Notes: a model not told the origin generated them from the sequence alone. A stretch of 64,000 nt of DNA from a bacterium (GCA_030427205.1 JAUHXC010000021.1:102285-166284), one strand, 5' to 3'; positions 1-12,289 are shown, numbered from the stretch's first letter. Numbers and translations are program-made.

Positions 1-1527
1 CTCGGCGCGGCCGGCGGTGATGAGCCGGTCGTACTCCGGGTGGGCCCAGTTGGTGCGGTTGTTGGGGTTGTCGCCTTCCCACAGGTCGAGGAAGGTCATC
101 GGGTCGAGGTAGTCCCCGATCCATGACGAGCGGCTGACCATGAAGTCCCGCTCGTGCTGCTTCTTGAGCAGCACCTTCCACTCCATGTTGTCGAGGTCGC
201 ACTCGATGCCCAGGTTCTTCTTCCACTGCTGCTGGATGTACTCGGCGACGAGCTTGTGCCCTTCGAGCGTATTGTAGCTGATCTGGAAGCGGGGGAACGT
301 CGAGGGGTCGGCGAAGCCGGCTTCGGCGAGCAGCGCCTTGGCCTTCTCCGGGTCGAACTCGGGGCCTTTGGGCACGTCGTAGCCCATCTCGGCGAGGCCC
401 GGGTGCACGATGTTGTAGGCCGGCTCCTGCCCGCCCTTGACGACGAACTTGCCGATCTTGGTCTTGTCGATGGCCAGGTTGAGCGCTCGGCGCACCTTGA
501 CGTCGTCGAAGGGCTTCTTCTGGGTATTGAACATGTAGAAGTACACCCCGAGGTAGGGGGTGGTCTTCATCTCGGCGAAGCGCTCGCGGGTGTACTTGGG
601 CACAACGGCCGGCGGGATCTTGCTGTCGAGGTAGTCCATCTCGTTGCCCAGGTACATGTTGTGGGCCGGGCCGTTCTCCTGGGTGATGCGGTAGACGATC
701 TTGTCGAAGGGCAGGGCCGCCTTGTCCCAGTAGTGCGGGTTGAGCTCGGCGACGATCTGCTGCTGCGAGCTCCACTCGACGACCTTCCACGGGCCGTTGC
801 TGACGATGTTCTCCGGGCGGGCCCACTTGTCGCCGTGCTGCTCGATGGCGTGCTTGGGCACCGGGTTGTAGGTGTAGAAGGCGGTCAGCTGCAGGAAGTA
901 CGGGGTCGGCGCGACGAGCTTGACCTCGAGGGTGTGGTCGTCGACCGCCTTCACCCCGACCGCGTCGCGCAGGCCGGCGGCCTTGGCGTCGTCGGGGTTC
1001 TGGTTGTAGGCCTTCGCCCCGTCGATGACCCACAAGATGGCCGCGTAGCGCGAGGCGGTCTTGGGGTCGAGCACCCGCTTCCAGCTCCACTCGAAGTCGT
1101 GGGCGGTCACCGGCTTGCCGTCGGACCACTTCGCGTTCTTGCGCAGCTTGAAGGTCCAGGTGCGGCCGTCGGGCGAGACCTCGTGGCTCTCGGCGACGCC
1201 GGGCACCCACTCGCGGTGGGTCGGGCCGTACTGATACAGGCCCTCGAAGGTGTCGTGGGCGATGACGCCGCCCTCCGACTCGCTGATCAGGCCCGGGTCG
1301 AGGTACTCCGGCTCGCCGAGGCTGCGCATGAAGACCCGCGGGTTGCGCTCCTTGCGGTCGGCGGCGGTGGTCTCGTCGCCGGGGGCCGCCTTCTCGGCGG
1401 CGGTCTTCTCGCCGGTCTTGCCCGCGTCACCGTCGGTCTTGCTGGTGCAGGCCGCGGTCAGCAGGGCCAGCGCGGCCAGCGCGGTGAGCGCCACGCGCGG
1501 CGCATGCGGCAGGGTCTTGGGCTTCAT
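1..1527 (-). CDS. Oligopeptide-binding lipoprotein (OppA/SBP family 5), C-terminus cut by window edge
   Basis: Periplasmic solute-binding component of a peptide ABC importer, probably tethered as a lipoprotein. The start at 1527 has an AGGA-type Shine-Dalgarno. The N-terminus has a basic stretch, a hydrophobic core and a Cys at residue 27 (LLTAAC, a lenient lipobox), then a Lys/Glu/Thr-rich linker. Family signatures follow: EPEYLDPGL, the W-S-D-G-KPVTAHDF segment, NPHYWDKA and YLDPMTFLDLW. About 509 residues are visible; full-length relatives are 530-560, so only the C-terminal tip is missing. It lies 62 bp downstream of a second OppA paralogue on the same strand. No permease or ATPase genes are in view, so the substrate is unknown. 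Confidence 0.9.
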   Translation of the reverse strand, partial: MKPKTLPHAPRVALTALAALALLTAACTSKTDGDAGKTGEKTAAEKAAPGDETTAADRKERNPRVFMRSLGEPEYLDPGLISESEGGVIAHDTFEGLYQYGPTHREWVPGVAESHEVSPDGRTWTFKLRKNAKWSDGKPVTAHDFEWSWKRVLDPKTASRYAAILWVIDGAKAYNQNPDDAKAAGLRDAVGVKAVDDHTLEVKLVAPTPYFLQLTAFYTYNPVPKHAIEQHGDKWARPENIVSNGPWKVVEWSSQQQIVAELNPHYWDKAALPFDKIVYRITQENGPAHNMYLGNEMDYLDSKIPPAVVPKYTRERFAEMKTTPYLGVYFYMFNTQKKPFDDVKVRRALNLAIDKTKIGKFVVKGGQEPAYNIVHPGLAEMGYDVPKGPEFDPEKAKALLAEAGFADPSTFPRFQISYNTLEGHKLVAEYIQQQWKKNLGIECDLDNMEWKVLLKKQHERDFMVSRSSWIGDYLDPMTFLDLWEGDNPNNRTNWAHPEYDRLITAGRAE

Positions 1528-1589
1528 GGGTCCTCCGTCGGCCCGGAGGGGCCGTGGGGCGCAGGGCCCCGGGCATGTCGGCCGTGGGC

Positions 1590-3269
1590 TCATCGGGTCT
1601 TGCGGATGTACTTGATCGGGTGCAGGTCCAGCGGGTGCGGCTCGAAGCCCTCGACCGCCGGGTTGAGCAGATAGGCGCGGGCGTAGTGGTAGATCGGCAG
1701 CACCGGGCCCCGCTGCAGCAGGATGGCCTCGGCTTCGCGCAGCAGCTCGAGCCGGCGCTTGACGTCGCCTTCGCGGCGGGCGCGCTCGAGCAGGCCGTCG
1801 TACTCCTTGTCCGACCAACCGGTATTGTTATTGCCGTTGCCGGTGCTCCACATGCCGAGGAAGGTCATCGGGTCGAGGTAGTCGCCGATCCAGCCCGAGC
1901 GGCTGATGTCGTAGTCCAGATCGCGCTGCGACTTGAGGTAGACCTTCCACTCCTGATTCTCGAGGTCGACGCCGACGCCCAGGTGCCGCGACCACATCTG
2001 CTGAATCATCTCGGCGACGCGCTTGTGGTTCTCCTGGGTATTGTAGAGCAGCTGCAGCCGGGGGAAGCCCTCGCCGCCGGGGTACCCCGCCTCGGCGAAG
2101 AGCGCGCGCGCCCGCTGCGGGTCGAAGCGCACGTCGGTCTCGGCGGAGACGTAGTCGCCCACCTTCGGCACCATCGTCGCGCTGGGCGTGATGCCCATCT
2201 TGATGACGGTGGTGATCGCCTCGCGGTCGACGGCCATCGCCAGCGCCTGGCGGATGCGGTTGTCGGCGAGCACCTCGCGGGTGACGTTGTAGCGATAGAA
2301 GTAGACCCCCAGGTAGGGGTCGACGTGGTAGTCCGGCCGCCGCTCGAGCGAGCTGATCTTGATCGCCGGCAGGTCGAGCGCGCCGTTCCAGTCCAGCCCG
2401 CCGCCTTCGTAGACGGTGAGCATGGTGGTGTTCTCTTGAATCGGCAGCGCCTCGAACTCGCGGATGCCCAGCGAGGCTTTGTCCCAGTAGTGTGGGTTCT
2501 GCCCGGCGACCAGCCGCTGGTTGAGGCTCCACTCGGTGAGGATGTAGGGCCCGTTGACGACGATGTTCTCCGGCCGCGTCCAGCGATCGGGGTGCCTTTC
2601 GACGGTGGCCCGGTGCACCGGGCGGTAGGTGTAGAACGCCAGCAGGTCGAGGAAGTAGGGCGCGACGTAGGCCAGCTTCACCCGCAGCGTGTAGTCGTCG
2701 ACGACGGTGATGGCCACCGACTTCGGGTCGGGGTTGCGCCCCTCGTAGAAGTCCCGCGCGCCCGCGATGACGTAGAGCATGTCGCTGTACGGCGCGCCGA
2801 GGGCGGTGTCGAGCACCCGCATCCACGAGTAGTAGAAGTCGTGGGCGGTGACCGGGTCGCCATTGCTCCACTTCGCGTTCTTGCGCAGGTGGAAGGTGTA
2901 GCTCAGCCCGTCTTCGCTGCGCTCCCAACGCTCGGCGACGCCGGGCACCACCGGCCCCGCGCCGAGCGGCACCTCGACGAGGCCCTCGAAGAGGTTGCTG
3001 ATGATCTTGTTCTCGTTGACCCCGCGGGCGCGGCCCGGGTCGAGGGTCTCCGGCTCGCCGCCGATGGCGAAGACGAAGCGGTCCTTGCCGGTCTTGAAGA
3101 CGGTCTGCGCCCCGTCGCGGGCGGTCGTGGTCTCGACGGTGGCCTTCTCGGCGGTCGGCAGCGGCGAGCGGCGCTCGATGGGCGGCGATCGGTCGCTGCG
3201 GCACCCGGTCGCGATCACCGCCGCCACGAGAAACACTGCGTTGACGGCGAGCGCGGCGCGACGGGTCAA
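1590..3269 (-). CDS. Oligopeptide-binding lipoprotein (OppA/SBP family 5)
   Basis: Complete 559-residue extracytoplasmic substrate-binding protein of a peptide ABC transporter. The start is TTG at 3269, six bases after a GGAGG ribosome-binding site. The signal peptide ends at VIATGC, giving a lipidated Cys23. SBP_bac_5 landmarks are GEPETLDPGRARG, NAKWSNGDPVTAHDF, the NPHYWDK segment, LAMAVDREAI and YLDPMTFLGMW. It is a diverged tandem duplicate of the gene just downstream (same order of motifs, clearly different residues), so the two may bind different peptides for one permease encoded elsewhere. Orphan tandem OppA genes are common; the ligand cannot be read from sequence. Confidence 0.93.
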   Translation of the reverse strand: MTRRAALAVNAVFLVAAVIATGCRSDRSPPIERRSPLPTAEKATVETTTARDGAQTVFKTGKDRFVFAIGGEPETLDPGRARGVNENKIISNLFEGLVEVPLGAGPVVPGVAERWERSEDGLSYTFHLRKNAKWSNGDPVTAHDFYYSWMRVLDTALGAPYSDMLYVIAGARDFYEGRNPDPKSVAITVVDDYTLRVKLAYVAPYFLDLLAFYTYRPVHRATVERHPDRWTRPENIVVNGPYILTEWSLNQRLVAGQNPHYWDKASLGIREFEALPIQENTTMLTVYEGGGLDWNGALDLPAIKISSLERRPDYHVDPYLGVYFYRYNVTREVLADNRIRQALAMAVDREAITTVIKMGITPSATMVPKVGDYVSAETDVRFDPQRARALFAEAGYPGGEGFPRLQLLYNTQENHKRVAEMIQQMWSRHLGVGVDLENQEWKVYLKSQRDLDYDISRSGWIGDYLDPMTFLGMWSTGNGNNNTGWSDKEYDGLLERARREGDVKRRLELLREAEAILLQRGPVLPIYHYARAYLLNPAVEGFEPHPLDLHPIKYIRKTR

Positions 3270-3374
3270 GCAGAACCTCCGGGGGGCATGCGGGATCGCG
3301 CGCGACGCGCGTCGGACGGGATTACCTACCCGACGGACGGCTTCAGATCAAGCTGCGCGCGTGGCGGCGGGCTG

Positions 3375-4436
3375 TCAGCGGTCGCGCCGCCCGGCGATCG
3401 CCGCGGCGAAGGCCGCCGGGTCTTCGAGGTACAGCGCGATGGCGGTGCCGCGGCGCGCGCTGCCGAAGAGGCCGCGCACCGTCGCCTCGCGGTCGAGGTG
3501 CAGGGTGATGTTGGGCGGCTCGCCGGCGGTGACCGGCACCAGGTGGTCGGGCCAGCGCTCGCCGATCAGGCGGTCGGGTGGCTCCAGCTCGCGCTCTTCG
3601 ACCGCGGTGATGTGGGCCATGGGGATCGTCGCCCGGCCGCGCAGGCCCAGCTCGATCTGCACGCCGTCGGCGGTGATCCGATGCCCGGTCTCGCCCATGA
3701 GCCGCAGGTCGCCGAGCAGCCACAGCACGCCCCAGACGTGCAGCGCCGCCAGCAGCCCGTGCAGGCCGGCGTGGGTGATGTCGAACGCGGCGAGCACCAC
3801 GTGCAGCGCGACGCCCTCGGCGACGGTCACCAGGGTCAGGGCGATGGCCACGGTGCGCCATGTGGTGCCGGCGGCGGAGTGGGTCGCGGGCGGGCGGCGC
3901 AGCGGGCGCCGGGTCAGGCTGCGCAGGGCGGCGCCGACGATGCGCACCTCGCCCACGGCAGCGGCGGCCAGGACCGGGCCCAGGCGCTCGGCCAGACCCT
4001 GCTCGATGCGATCCCAGCCGGTGCCGCTGCCCGTCCGCCAGCCGCGGTAAACCGCCCGCCAGACCGTCAGCCCGATGAGCCCTTCGATGACGAACAGCGG
4101 GGCGAGCATCCAGAGGGTCAGCGGCACCCCGGAGAGCCGCGCCGCCAGCCCGAGCAGCGCGACGGCGATCAGCACGCCGCGCACGACCCGGGTCCAGCGC
4201 ACGCTCAGGGCCGAGAAGCCGCCGCGCCGGCGGGCGACCCACCACAGCGCGCCGCCGCCGAAGATCACGATGTCGGCGATGGCCGCGGTGTAGACCAGCC
4301 GCAGGTCGTCGAGGCTCAGCGGCAGGTGCGTAATGGCCAGCAGCAGCGCGGGGATGGCGCCGGCGATGGCCAGCAGCAGCAGCCGGTGGCGGCGCTCGAG
4401 CGGGGCGGGGCTGAGGTGCGACTCGGCGGCGATCAT
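3375..4436 (-). CDS. Multi-pass membrane protein with C-terminal PH-like domain, unknown function
   Basis: 353 residues starting at an ATG preceded by a perfect AGGAGGT. The N-terminal two thirds carry about six hydrophobic segments (LLLLAIAGAIPALLLAI, VLIAVALLGLAARL, VAIALTLVTVAEGVAL and the LHGLLAALHVWGVLWLL region). The soluble tail (about residues 245-350) begins GHRITADGVQIELGLRG and has the strand pattern of bacterial PH-like domains, which often sit on membrane proteins. It follows the discoidin-type membrane protein by 58 bp on the same strand, so the two are probably co-transcribed. I do not recognise a named family; the PH-like reading is inference. Confidence 0.75.
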   Translation of the reverse strand: MIAAESHLSPAPLERRHRLLLLAIAGAIPALLLAITHLPLSLDDLRLVYTAAIADIVIFGGGALWWVARRRGGFSALSVRWTRVVRGVLIAVALLGLAARLSGVPLTLWMLAPLFVIEGLIGLTVWRAVYRGWRTGSGTGWDRIEQGLAERLGPVLAAAAVGEVRIVGAALRSLTRRPLRRPPATHSAAGTTWRTVAIALTLVTVAEGVALHVVLAAFDITHAGLHGLLAALHVWGVLWLLGDLRLMGETGHRITADGVQIELGLRGRATIPMAHITAVEERELEPPDRLIGERWPDHLVPVTAGEPPNITLHLDREATVRGLFGSARRGTAIALYLEDPAAFAAAIAGRRDR

Positions 4437-4494
4437 GGGACCTCCTGGCGCGGCTTGGAACGATGCCCCAGGCGCCCACGGGGTCGCCGGCGCA

Positions 4495-7005
4495 TCACGC
4501 GCGCTCGGGGATCGGATCGGGCGTATCGGGGCCCGGCGGCGGCTCTCCGGCTTTGTCGAGCTGCCGGTGGCGCCAGGCGATGTCGCCGAGGATGTACAGC
4601 ATCGCCGCCAGCACGTAGGCGGTCTCCCAGGTGTATTGCAGGTCGTACCAGCCGATCATCAGCTGCACGCCCTGCCCGGCGATCGCCATCGCCAGCAGCG
4701 CCAGCGCGTAGCGGAAGTGCCGCACCGCCAGCGGCGCCAGCATGATCACGAAGCAGTAGTAATAGCAGGTCAGCTCGAAGACCCCGACGATCATCACCGT
4801 CGACAGCGCGGTGAGCTGCCAGTCCGCCAGCCGGCGGCCGGTATAGCCCAACAGCCCCAAGAACCCGAGCAGGATGGCGTAGTGCAGCCAGCGCCGGCTC
4901 TCGAGGTTGCTCTGGCGCTTCTCCTTCCAGACGGCGAACGGGTCGTCGAGTGTGTTGTCGCGGGTGCGCCGGGCGATGTGCGCCGGGTGGAAGCTGAGCA
5001 GGGTCGGCAGCCCCATGTGGTTGGTCAGCGGGGTGCCCTTGTGCTTGAACGAGTTGCCCAGGAACTCGCGATAGGCGTCGAAGCCGCCGACCACCGGCAG
5101 GCTGGCGCCGACCAGGGTCACCAGGGCCACGGTGCAGCCCAGGATCAGCCGCCGATGGCCGCGGCTGATCGTGCGGTGGCGCACCAGATTCCAGGCGATC
5201 TTCACCGAGACGCCGGCGATGATCGCGCCGGGGAAGACCCGCAGCAGCATCGCCCAGGTGACGCCCGCGCCGCCGAGGGCTTTGTGCCCCCGGGCCATGA
5301 AGCACATGCCGGCCACCGCCATGAACAGCCACGGGACCCGCCCGAAGCTGCCGCCGGTCCAGAAGTAGGCCCAGGGGTAGCCCGCGCCCCAGATGATCAT
5401 CGCCAGCGCGCAGGCCCGCAGGCCGAAGGCCCACCAGATGAGCGCGAAGGCGCCGGCGTAGAGCGCGAGGTCGATCGAGACGAAGACGCCGATGCGCCGC
5501 TCGAAGGCTTTGCGGGCGTCTTTGAAGCGGGCCTTGATCTCGGCGCGCCGGGCCGGCGTCTTGCCCCGCAGGTTGGCCCGGTGGTCGGCGAGCGCGTCCG
5601 GCGGCACGTCGATGCCGCCGATGTGGGTCAGCGGCCGGCCGAGCCCGATCCAGACCGGGCTCGCGTTGAACCCGTGGTCCTTGAACATCTTGGCCCACCA
5701 CGAGCTGCCCATATAGCTGCGGAACAGCCGGGTCTCCTGGCGGAACTCGGCCCAGCGCGCGTCGGAGAACGCCGCCCGGCACTCGCCGTCGCGCTCGAGG
5801 TGCGGCTCGGCCGGGCCGAGGGTATTGTCCCGCAGGTCGCGGATCTGGCGCTTGGCGAAGGTGCTCCGGCGGCCGTCGTCCACCTCGGCGATCGCCGAGC
5901 ACTGGTAGATGAGGCTGTAGCGGTTCTCGGGGAAGTACTTGCCGCCCATGTAGTAGTGGAAGGTGTCCCAGTAGTGGATCACCCGGCTGCCGTGGAAGGT
6001 GCCCACGTTGATCCAGGTGAAGGCCGACGCGAAGAGCAGCGCGCCGAGCAGGCCGCGCTCCCAGGCCCGGCTCAGCGGTCGGCCCTCGTCGGGGGCGCGG
6101 TCGCGGGTGCGGATCAACCACGCCAGCAGGATCAGCAGCGCGCCGATCGCGACGCCGACCCACGGCGAGCGCAGGCTGCCATGCTCGCGCAGCGCGGCGC
6201 CGATGCACAGCCCCAGCGCGCCGACGCCGCCCAGCGTGGCGAACAGCCGCGGTCGGGGGAAGCCGCGCCCGGCGCCCAGCAGCGCCAGCAGGGTCAGCGC
6301 GCCGCACAGCGCGAGGCCGATCTTGTACCAGGCGATGCGCACCTTGCGCGGCACGCCCTTGGCCTTGCCCGTGCTCGGATCCTCCTCGGTCAGCGGTGGC
6401 GGCCACAGCGCCGGCAGCGTGCAGAACGCCTGCACCTCGCCGAGCGCGTAGGCCCCGTCGCCTTCGCCCACCGAGACCCGCAGGTGGCGCAGGCGCTGTT
6501 CGAAGCCGTGGCCCAGCCGGGTCTGCAGGCCGCTCTGCGGGTGCTTGGGCACCGTCCAGAGCGGCGACCAGCTGCGGCCGTCCAGCGAGCCCTCGACGAT
6601 ATAGGTGTCGTTGTTATCGCCCTGCACCAGCATCGCGCGCACGGTGGTCGCTTCGGGCAGAGTCCAGGTCACGTGGGCGTCGGCGCCGTCGAAGACCGCC
6701 GAGCGCTTGCCGTTCCACGGGCTGCCGTCGCGGTGCAGCGTATCGTCGACCAGCCGGCGGGTATTCTTGACGCCTTTGCCGGCCGGCGCGCGATCGGCGA
6801 GCAGGTTCTCGACGGTGCAGCCGTCGGTCGGGCTGTCTGCGCTGGAGGCTGCGGCGTCGGGGCTCGCGTCCGGGGTGATCGCCGTGGCCGCGTCGGGCTG
6901 CGCCCCCAGCGGCGTCGTCGCCAGGACGAGCAGCGCGATCGTGAGCAGCGGCGCGAGGCGCGCGCGCGGCGGGCGGTATGTCCCGGGCAAGGATGGGATG
7001 CGCAT
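4495..7005 (-). CDS. Exported discoidin-type domain plus polytopic membrane protein, GT-C-like (unknown)
   Basis: 836 residues from the ATG at 7005, chosen because it starts a clean signal peptide (MRIPSLPG..., hydrophobic core, cleavage near PLGAQ). A longer frame to 7095 adds only basic residues. After an Asp/Ala/Ser linker comes an F5/8-type-C-like (discoidin) domain of about 140 residues with VEGSLDGRSWSPLW, then about ten membrane segments. The first loop holds HYWDTFHYYMGGKYFP and later GGFDAYREFLGNSF-type segments. These resemble GT-C membrane glycosyltransferases of the GT87/DUF2029 sort: an acidic residue in the first loop and a GxxxA-rich helix ending VFPGAIIAG. The glycosyltransferase role is inference; a sugar-binding discoidin fold would fit it. 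Confidence 0.72.
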   Translation of the reverse strand: MRIPSLPGTYRPPRARLAPLLTIALLVLATTPLGAQPDAATAITPDASPDAAASSADSPTDGCTVENLLADRAPAGKGVKNTRRLVDDTLHRDGSPWNGKRSAVFDGADAHVTWTLPEATTVRAMLVQGDNNDTYIVEGSLDGRSWSPLWTVPKHPQSGLQTRLGHGFEQRLRHLRVSVGEGDGAYALGEVQAFCTLPALWPPPLTEEDPSTGKAKGVPRKVRIAWYKIGLALCGALTLLALLGAGRGFPRPRLFATLGGVGALGLCIGAALREHGSLRSPWVGVAIGALLILLAWLIRTRDRAPDEGRPLSRAWERGLLGALLFASAFTWINVGTFHGSRVIHYWDTFHYYMGGKYFPENRYSLIYQCSAIAEVDDGRRSTFAKRQIRDLRDNTLGPAEPHLERDGECRAAFSDARWAEFRQETRLFRSYMGSSWWAKMFKDHGFNASPVWIGLGRPLTHIGGIDVPPDALADHRANLRGKTPARRAEIKARFKDARKAFERRIGVFVSIDLALYAGAFALIWWAFGLRACALAMIIWGAGYPWAYFWTGGSFGRVPWLFMAVAGMCFMARGHKALGGAGVTWAMLLRVFPGAIIAGVSVKIAWNLVRHRTISRGHRRLILGCTVALVTLVGASLPVVGGFDAYREFLGNSFKHKGTPLTNHMGLPTLLSFHPAHIARRTRDNTLDDPFAVWKEKRQSNLESRRWLHYAILLGFLGLLGYTGRRLADWQLTALSTVMIVGVFELTCYYYCFVIMLAPLAVRHFRYALALLAMAIAGQGVQLMIGWYDLQYTWETAYVLAAMLYILGDIAWRHRQLDKAGEPPPGPDTPDPIPERA

Positions 7006-7191
7006 CACCAGATCTGCGACCGTGGTCCGCCGACGACGGGGCCGCGACCATAGGTCAATCCCACGCGCGCTGACAAGCGCCGCCCGCCGCCGCATCGGGG
7101 CCGCCGACTGGATCGTTGCCTGACGCCAGCGGGTCCGTTAGATATGTCTCTCTGGCCCGGTGCGCCCTGCGCCGGGCGGGGGAGGGATGCC

Positions 7192-8628
7192 TTGAGCGTG
7201 ACGGCCGCCGATCTCGGAGCCTGGGAGGACGTGCCCCGCCGGCGGACCGACGTCGACGTCACCCAGGCGCCGATCGACAGCCGGGCGGCCTTCGTGCTCA
7301 CCCGCATCGACGGCATGACCGCCATCCTCGACATCTGCGCCATGAGCGGCTTCGGCCAGCGCGAGACGCTGGGCATGCTCGTCGAGCTCTACACCCACGG
7401 CCTCATCGAGGTGCAGCCGGCGGAGGGCAAGCGGCGGCCGATCAAGCTGCGCGACCGCCAGCGGCGCTCCGCCGAGGCCGCCCGGCGTGACGATCGGCCG
7501 ACGCTGCCCGACTTCAACGGGGTCGAGCACGCCGACGTGCACGCGCTGCGCCGGGCGGGCCCGCTGTTCCGGGTGCCGGGCCAGCCTTTCGCCGCGCCGG
7601 GGCAGGGGCGCTACGGCAACCACCGCTTCGACAAGCGCAAGCTGCTCGGCCGCTCGCCGCTGACCCTCGAACAGCGCAAGGAGATCCTCTTCCTCTCGGC
7701 GAACCTCGACGCCCTCGACCACTTCGAGTTCTTCGACGTCGAGCCCACCGCCGAGCGCCGGGGCATCAAGAAGGCCTACTTCGCCTTCAGCAAGCGGTTC
7801 CACCCCGACACCGTCTTTCGCAAAGACATCGGCGAGTACCAGCCGCTCATCGTGCAGATCTTCAAGCGCGGCACCGAGATCTACGAAGCGCTGAGCAACG
7901 ACCAGGCCCTGCGCGAGACCTATGCCCGGGCGATCGAGGCGCGCAACGCCGCCTACCGCGGCGCGCTCGAGGCCGAGCGGCGCAAGCAGGAGGGCAGCCG
8001 GCGGGAGAAGCTCAAGGCCGAGGCCGAGAAGCGCAAGGTCGCCCTGCGCGAGCGGCTGGCGAACAATACCCGCCATCGGCGGCAGTCGACGGTGGCCAAC
8101 CCCGTCGCCGAGCGCCTCGAGCGGGCCGAGCGCTACTACAAAGAGGGCATGGCCCACTACCAGAGCGAGAACTTCATCCCCGCTTCGAACGCGCTGCGGC
8201 TCGCGGTCTCATTCGACCCCAAGAACGAGCGCTATCGGCAGGCCTTCGAGAAGGTCAACGAGCGGGCGCGGCAGGTGAAGGCCGAGCAGTATTGGAAGGC
8301 CGGCTTCCTGCAGGAGTCGGTCGGCCGGCCGCGGGAAGCGCTGCAATCGTACCTCGAAGCGGTGGAAGCGTGGCCGCGGCACGATTACTGTGCGCATGTG
8401 GCCGAGCTGCTCGTCGAACACGTCGGCGATCTGCGTCGGGCGGCGGAGCTCGCCGAGCAGGCGGTGGCCGCCGAACCGCAGGAAGTGGACTATCTGCTGC
8501 TTCTGGGGAGAATCTACGCTGAGGCGAACTTGACGAAGAAGGCGCAGGGCGTCTTCGAACGCGTGCTCGACATCGACAAGAAGAACGACGACGCGAAGCA
8601 GGCGCTCAAGAGCATCAAGCGCAGGTAG
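7192..8628 (+). CDS. J-domain co-chaperone with N-terminal SDG-type module and C-terminal TPRs
   Basis: Likely partner of the DnaK encoded 29 bp downstream. A TTG at 7192 follows GGGGGAGG at good spacing; the upstream ATG at 7144 has no ribosome-binding site, so 7192 is preferred. About residues 28-75 form a compact module (DSRAAFVLTRIDGMTAI...) that recurs at the C-terminus of the protein after DnaK. A J-domain lies at about 180-245 with an intact HPD at 204-206, the loop that stimulates Hsp70 ATPase. A basic coiled segment follows, then about four TPRs (310-475) for protein contacts. The gene order DnaJ-DnaK-TPR suggests a dedicated chaperone machine rather than the housekeeping set. Confidence 0.88.
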   Translation: MSVTAADLGAWEDVPRRRTDVDVTQAPIDSRAAFVLTRIDGMTAILDICAMSGFGQRETLGMLVELYTHGLIEVQPAEGKRRPIKLRDRQRRSAEAARRDDRPTLPDFNGVEHADVHALRRAGPLFRVPGQPFAAPGQGRYGNHRFDKRKLLGRSPLTLEQRKEILFLSANLDALDHFEFFDVEPTAERRGIKKAYFAFSKRFHPDTVFRKDIGEYQPLIVQIFKRGTEIYEALSNDQALRETYARAIEARNAAYRGALEAERRKQEGSRREKLKAEAEKRKVALRERLANNTRHRRQSTVANPVAERLERAERYYKEGMAHYQSENFIPASNALRLAVSFDPKNERYRQAFEKVNERARQVKAEQYWKAGFLQESVGRPREALQSYLEAVEAWPRHDYCAHVAELLVEHVGDLRRAAELAEQAVAAEPQEVDYLLLLGRIYAEANLTKKAQGVFERVLDIDKKNDDAKQALKSIKRR

Positions 8629-8657
8629 AGCAGACACAGAGAGAGGGAGACCGCCGC

Positions 8658-10474
<1,817 letters not shown>

Positions 10475-10475
<1 letters not shown>

Positions 10476-12289
10476 TGACGACGGGCTCCGATGACGGCCA
10501 GCGCGCCCAGGCGCTGCTCGAAAAGGGGGCAGGCCTCTACGAAGAGGGCAAGCTCTACGAAGCCATCTCGTGCTGGCGTCAGGTGCTCGCCATCGACCCG
10601 GACAACGAGATCGCCGCCGAGTATCTGCGCTTCATCGAAGACAACTTCCAGATCGGCATCGACACCTTCCTCGAGCATCACCGCGAGAACCCGTCGGGCG
10701 CCTTCGACGGCCCCGAAGACGACCTCGCCGCCGCCATCGACGACTCGATCAACGCGCTGCTCGACGAGAGCATCGAAGAGCTCGACTGGACCGAGCTGCT
10801 CGACGAGCCGCTCGAAGAGTCGGCCCCGCCGCCGCCGGGTGAGATCGAGCTCGACGAGGCCTTCTTCGCCGAGCTCGACGTCGGCAGCCTGCAGGCCGAA
10901 GCCGGCGCCGAGGCCGAGGCGTGGGGCCGCTCGCTGCTCAGCCCCACCGCCGGCATGCCCTCGAGCGGGCCGAGCGCCATGCCCGGCGGCAGCATCGAGA
11001 TGATGCCCGAAGGCGACCCGTTCACCCTGCCCGTCGAGCACTTCGCCGCCGACTACGCGCCCGGCGAGTTCGAAGCCGAGACCGAGGCGGCGCCGGCCCT
11101 CGACCGCCCGGTGACCGGACCGCCCGCCGATCAGCGCCAGCGCCCCGACCGGACCCGGCGCAAAGACCTCGCCGACATGAGCGACGACAGCATCGATTCG
11201 CTGCTCGACGAGGACTTCAAGGCGTGGGACAGCGGCGAGGACGACGAGGCGCCGGCCGACAGCTACGAGCTGCCCTTCGACCGGCCGGGGTCGAACCCGC
11301 CGCGGGCCGCCACCCCCGACGCCCGGCCCTCGCAGCCGTCTCTCGGCGCGGGCGGCGCGCCGGTCGAGCGCCGCCGCCGACCGGCGCTCGAAGGCCAGCC
11401 GCTGCACACCCCCGACCCGCGCCTCGGGCGCCATACCGGCCCGATGGAGGCCGTCGGGCCCCGGCTGCGCGACGAGCTCGGCGGGGTGCAGCGGGTCTCG
11501 CGCACCACGCCGCCGACGCCGGTGCACCTGCCGCCGGAGGCGATGCCCGAAGATGAGCCCCGGCCGTCCGAGCCCCGGCCGCCCGAGCCCCGGCCGCCCG
11601 AGGCCCCGACGCTCGAGACCCCGGCGCCCCAGGCCACGGTGCGCAACAGCCAGCCGCCGCGCGGCATACCCAAGCAGCGGATCGACGGCGCGCCCGAAGA
11701 GCGGCGGCAGGCCGCCGACAGCATCGAGCGGGTCGAAGCGGTGCAGGCCGCCGAGCCCTACCGCCCGCCGACGCAGGACCCGGCCGAGGCGCCGGCCGAG
11801 ACCGACCTCGACGACGACCTGCGCGCGCTGCTGACCGCCGGCATCGCCGAGATCGAGGCCGTCGAGCGCCCGGTGCAGAAGCCGCGGCGGCTCATCGAGG
11901 CGCCGCCGCCGGGCACCAACCTCGACGGGCTGATGGTCGAGGCCCGCCGGCGGCAGCAGGCCGACGACTTCACCGGCGCGCTCGCCCTCGTCGAGCAGGT
12001 GCTCGCCGCCGCGCCCGACCACGCCGAGGCCCGGCGCTACCTCGAGGCCAATACCGACCGGCTGCTGGCGATGTACCGCGCCCGGCTCGGCAGCCTCGGG
12101 CGCATCCCGCGGGTCAAGCTGCGCCAGCAGGAGATCGTCTGGCAGAGCCTCGATCACCGCGAGGGCTTCATCCTCAGCCAGGTCGACGGGCGCACCAGCT
12201 TCGAGGAGATCATCGACATCTCCGGCATGCCGCAGCTCGAAGCCAGCCGCATCCTCGCCCGGCTTGTGGACCACGGGGTGATCGGCTAG
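10475..12289 (+). CDS. TPR/low-complexity protein with C-terminal SDG-type module, coupled to dnaK
   Basis: The ATG at 10475 overlaps the dnaK stop (TGATG), so translation is coupled. Residues 10-55 look like a TPR pair (ALLEKGAGLYEEGKLYEA). Next come about 380 residues of acidic, Pro-rich, poorly conserved sequence with EPRPPEPRPPE-type runs. A second TPR-like unit lies at about 490-525 (ADDFTGALALVEQVLAA). The last 60 residues hold DHREGFILSQVDGRTSFEE...ISGM...LARLVDHGVI, matching the N-terminal module of the J-protein upstream. This looks like a winged-helix-like interaction domain. Function is unknown; the context suggests an adaptor for the adjacent DnaK. Confidence 0.85.

Noticed and set aside
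154..1674. 506-codon plus-strand open frame
   Set aside because: It is antisense to the OppA lipoprotein gene, shows no domain and is rich in Val/Leu/Asp/Gly from complement codons. High GC leaves many such shadow frames open.
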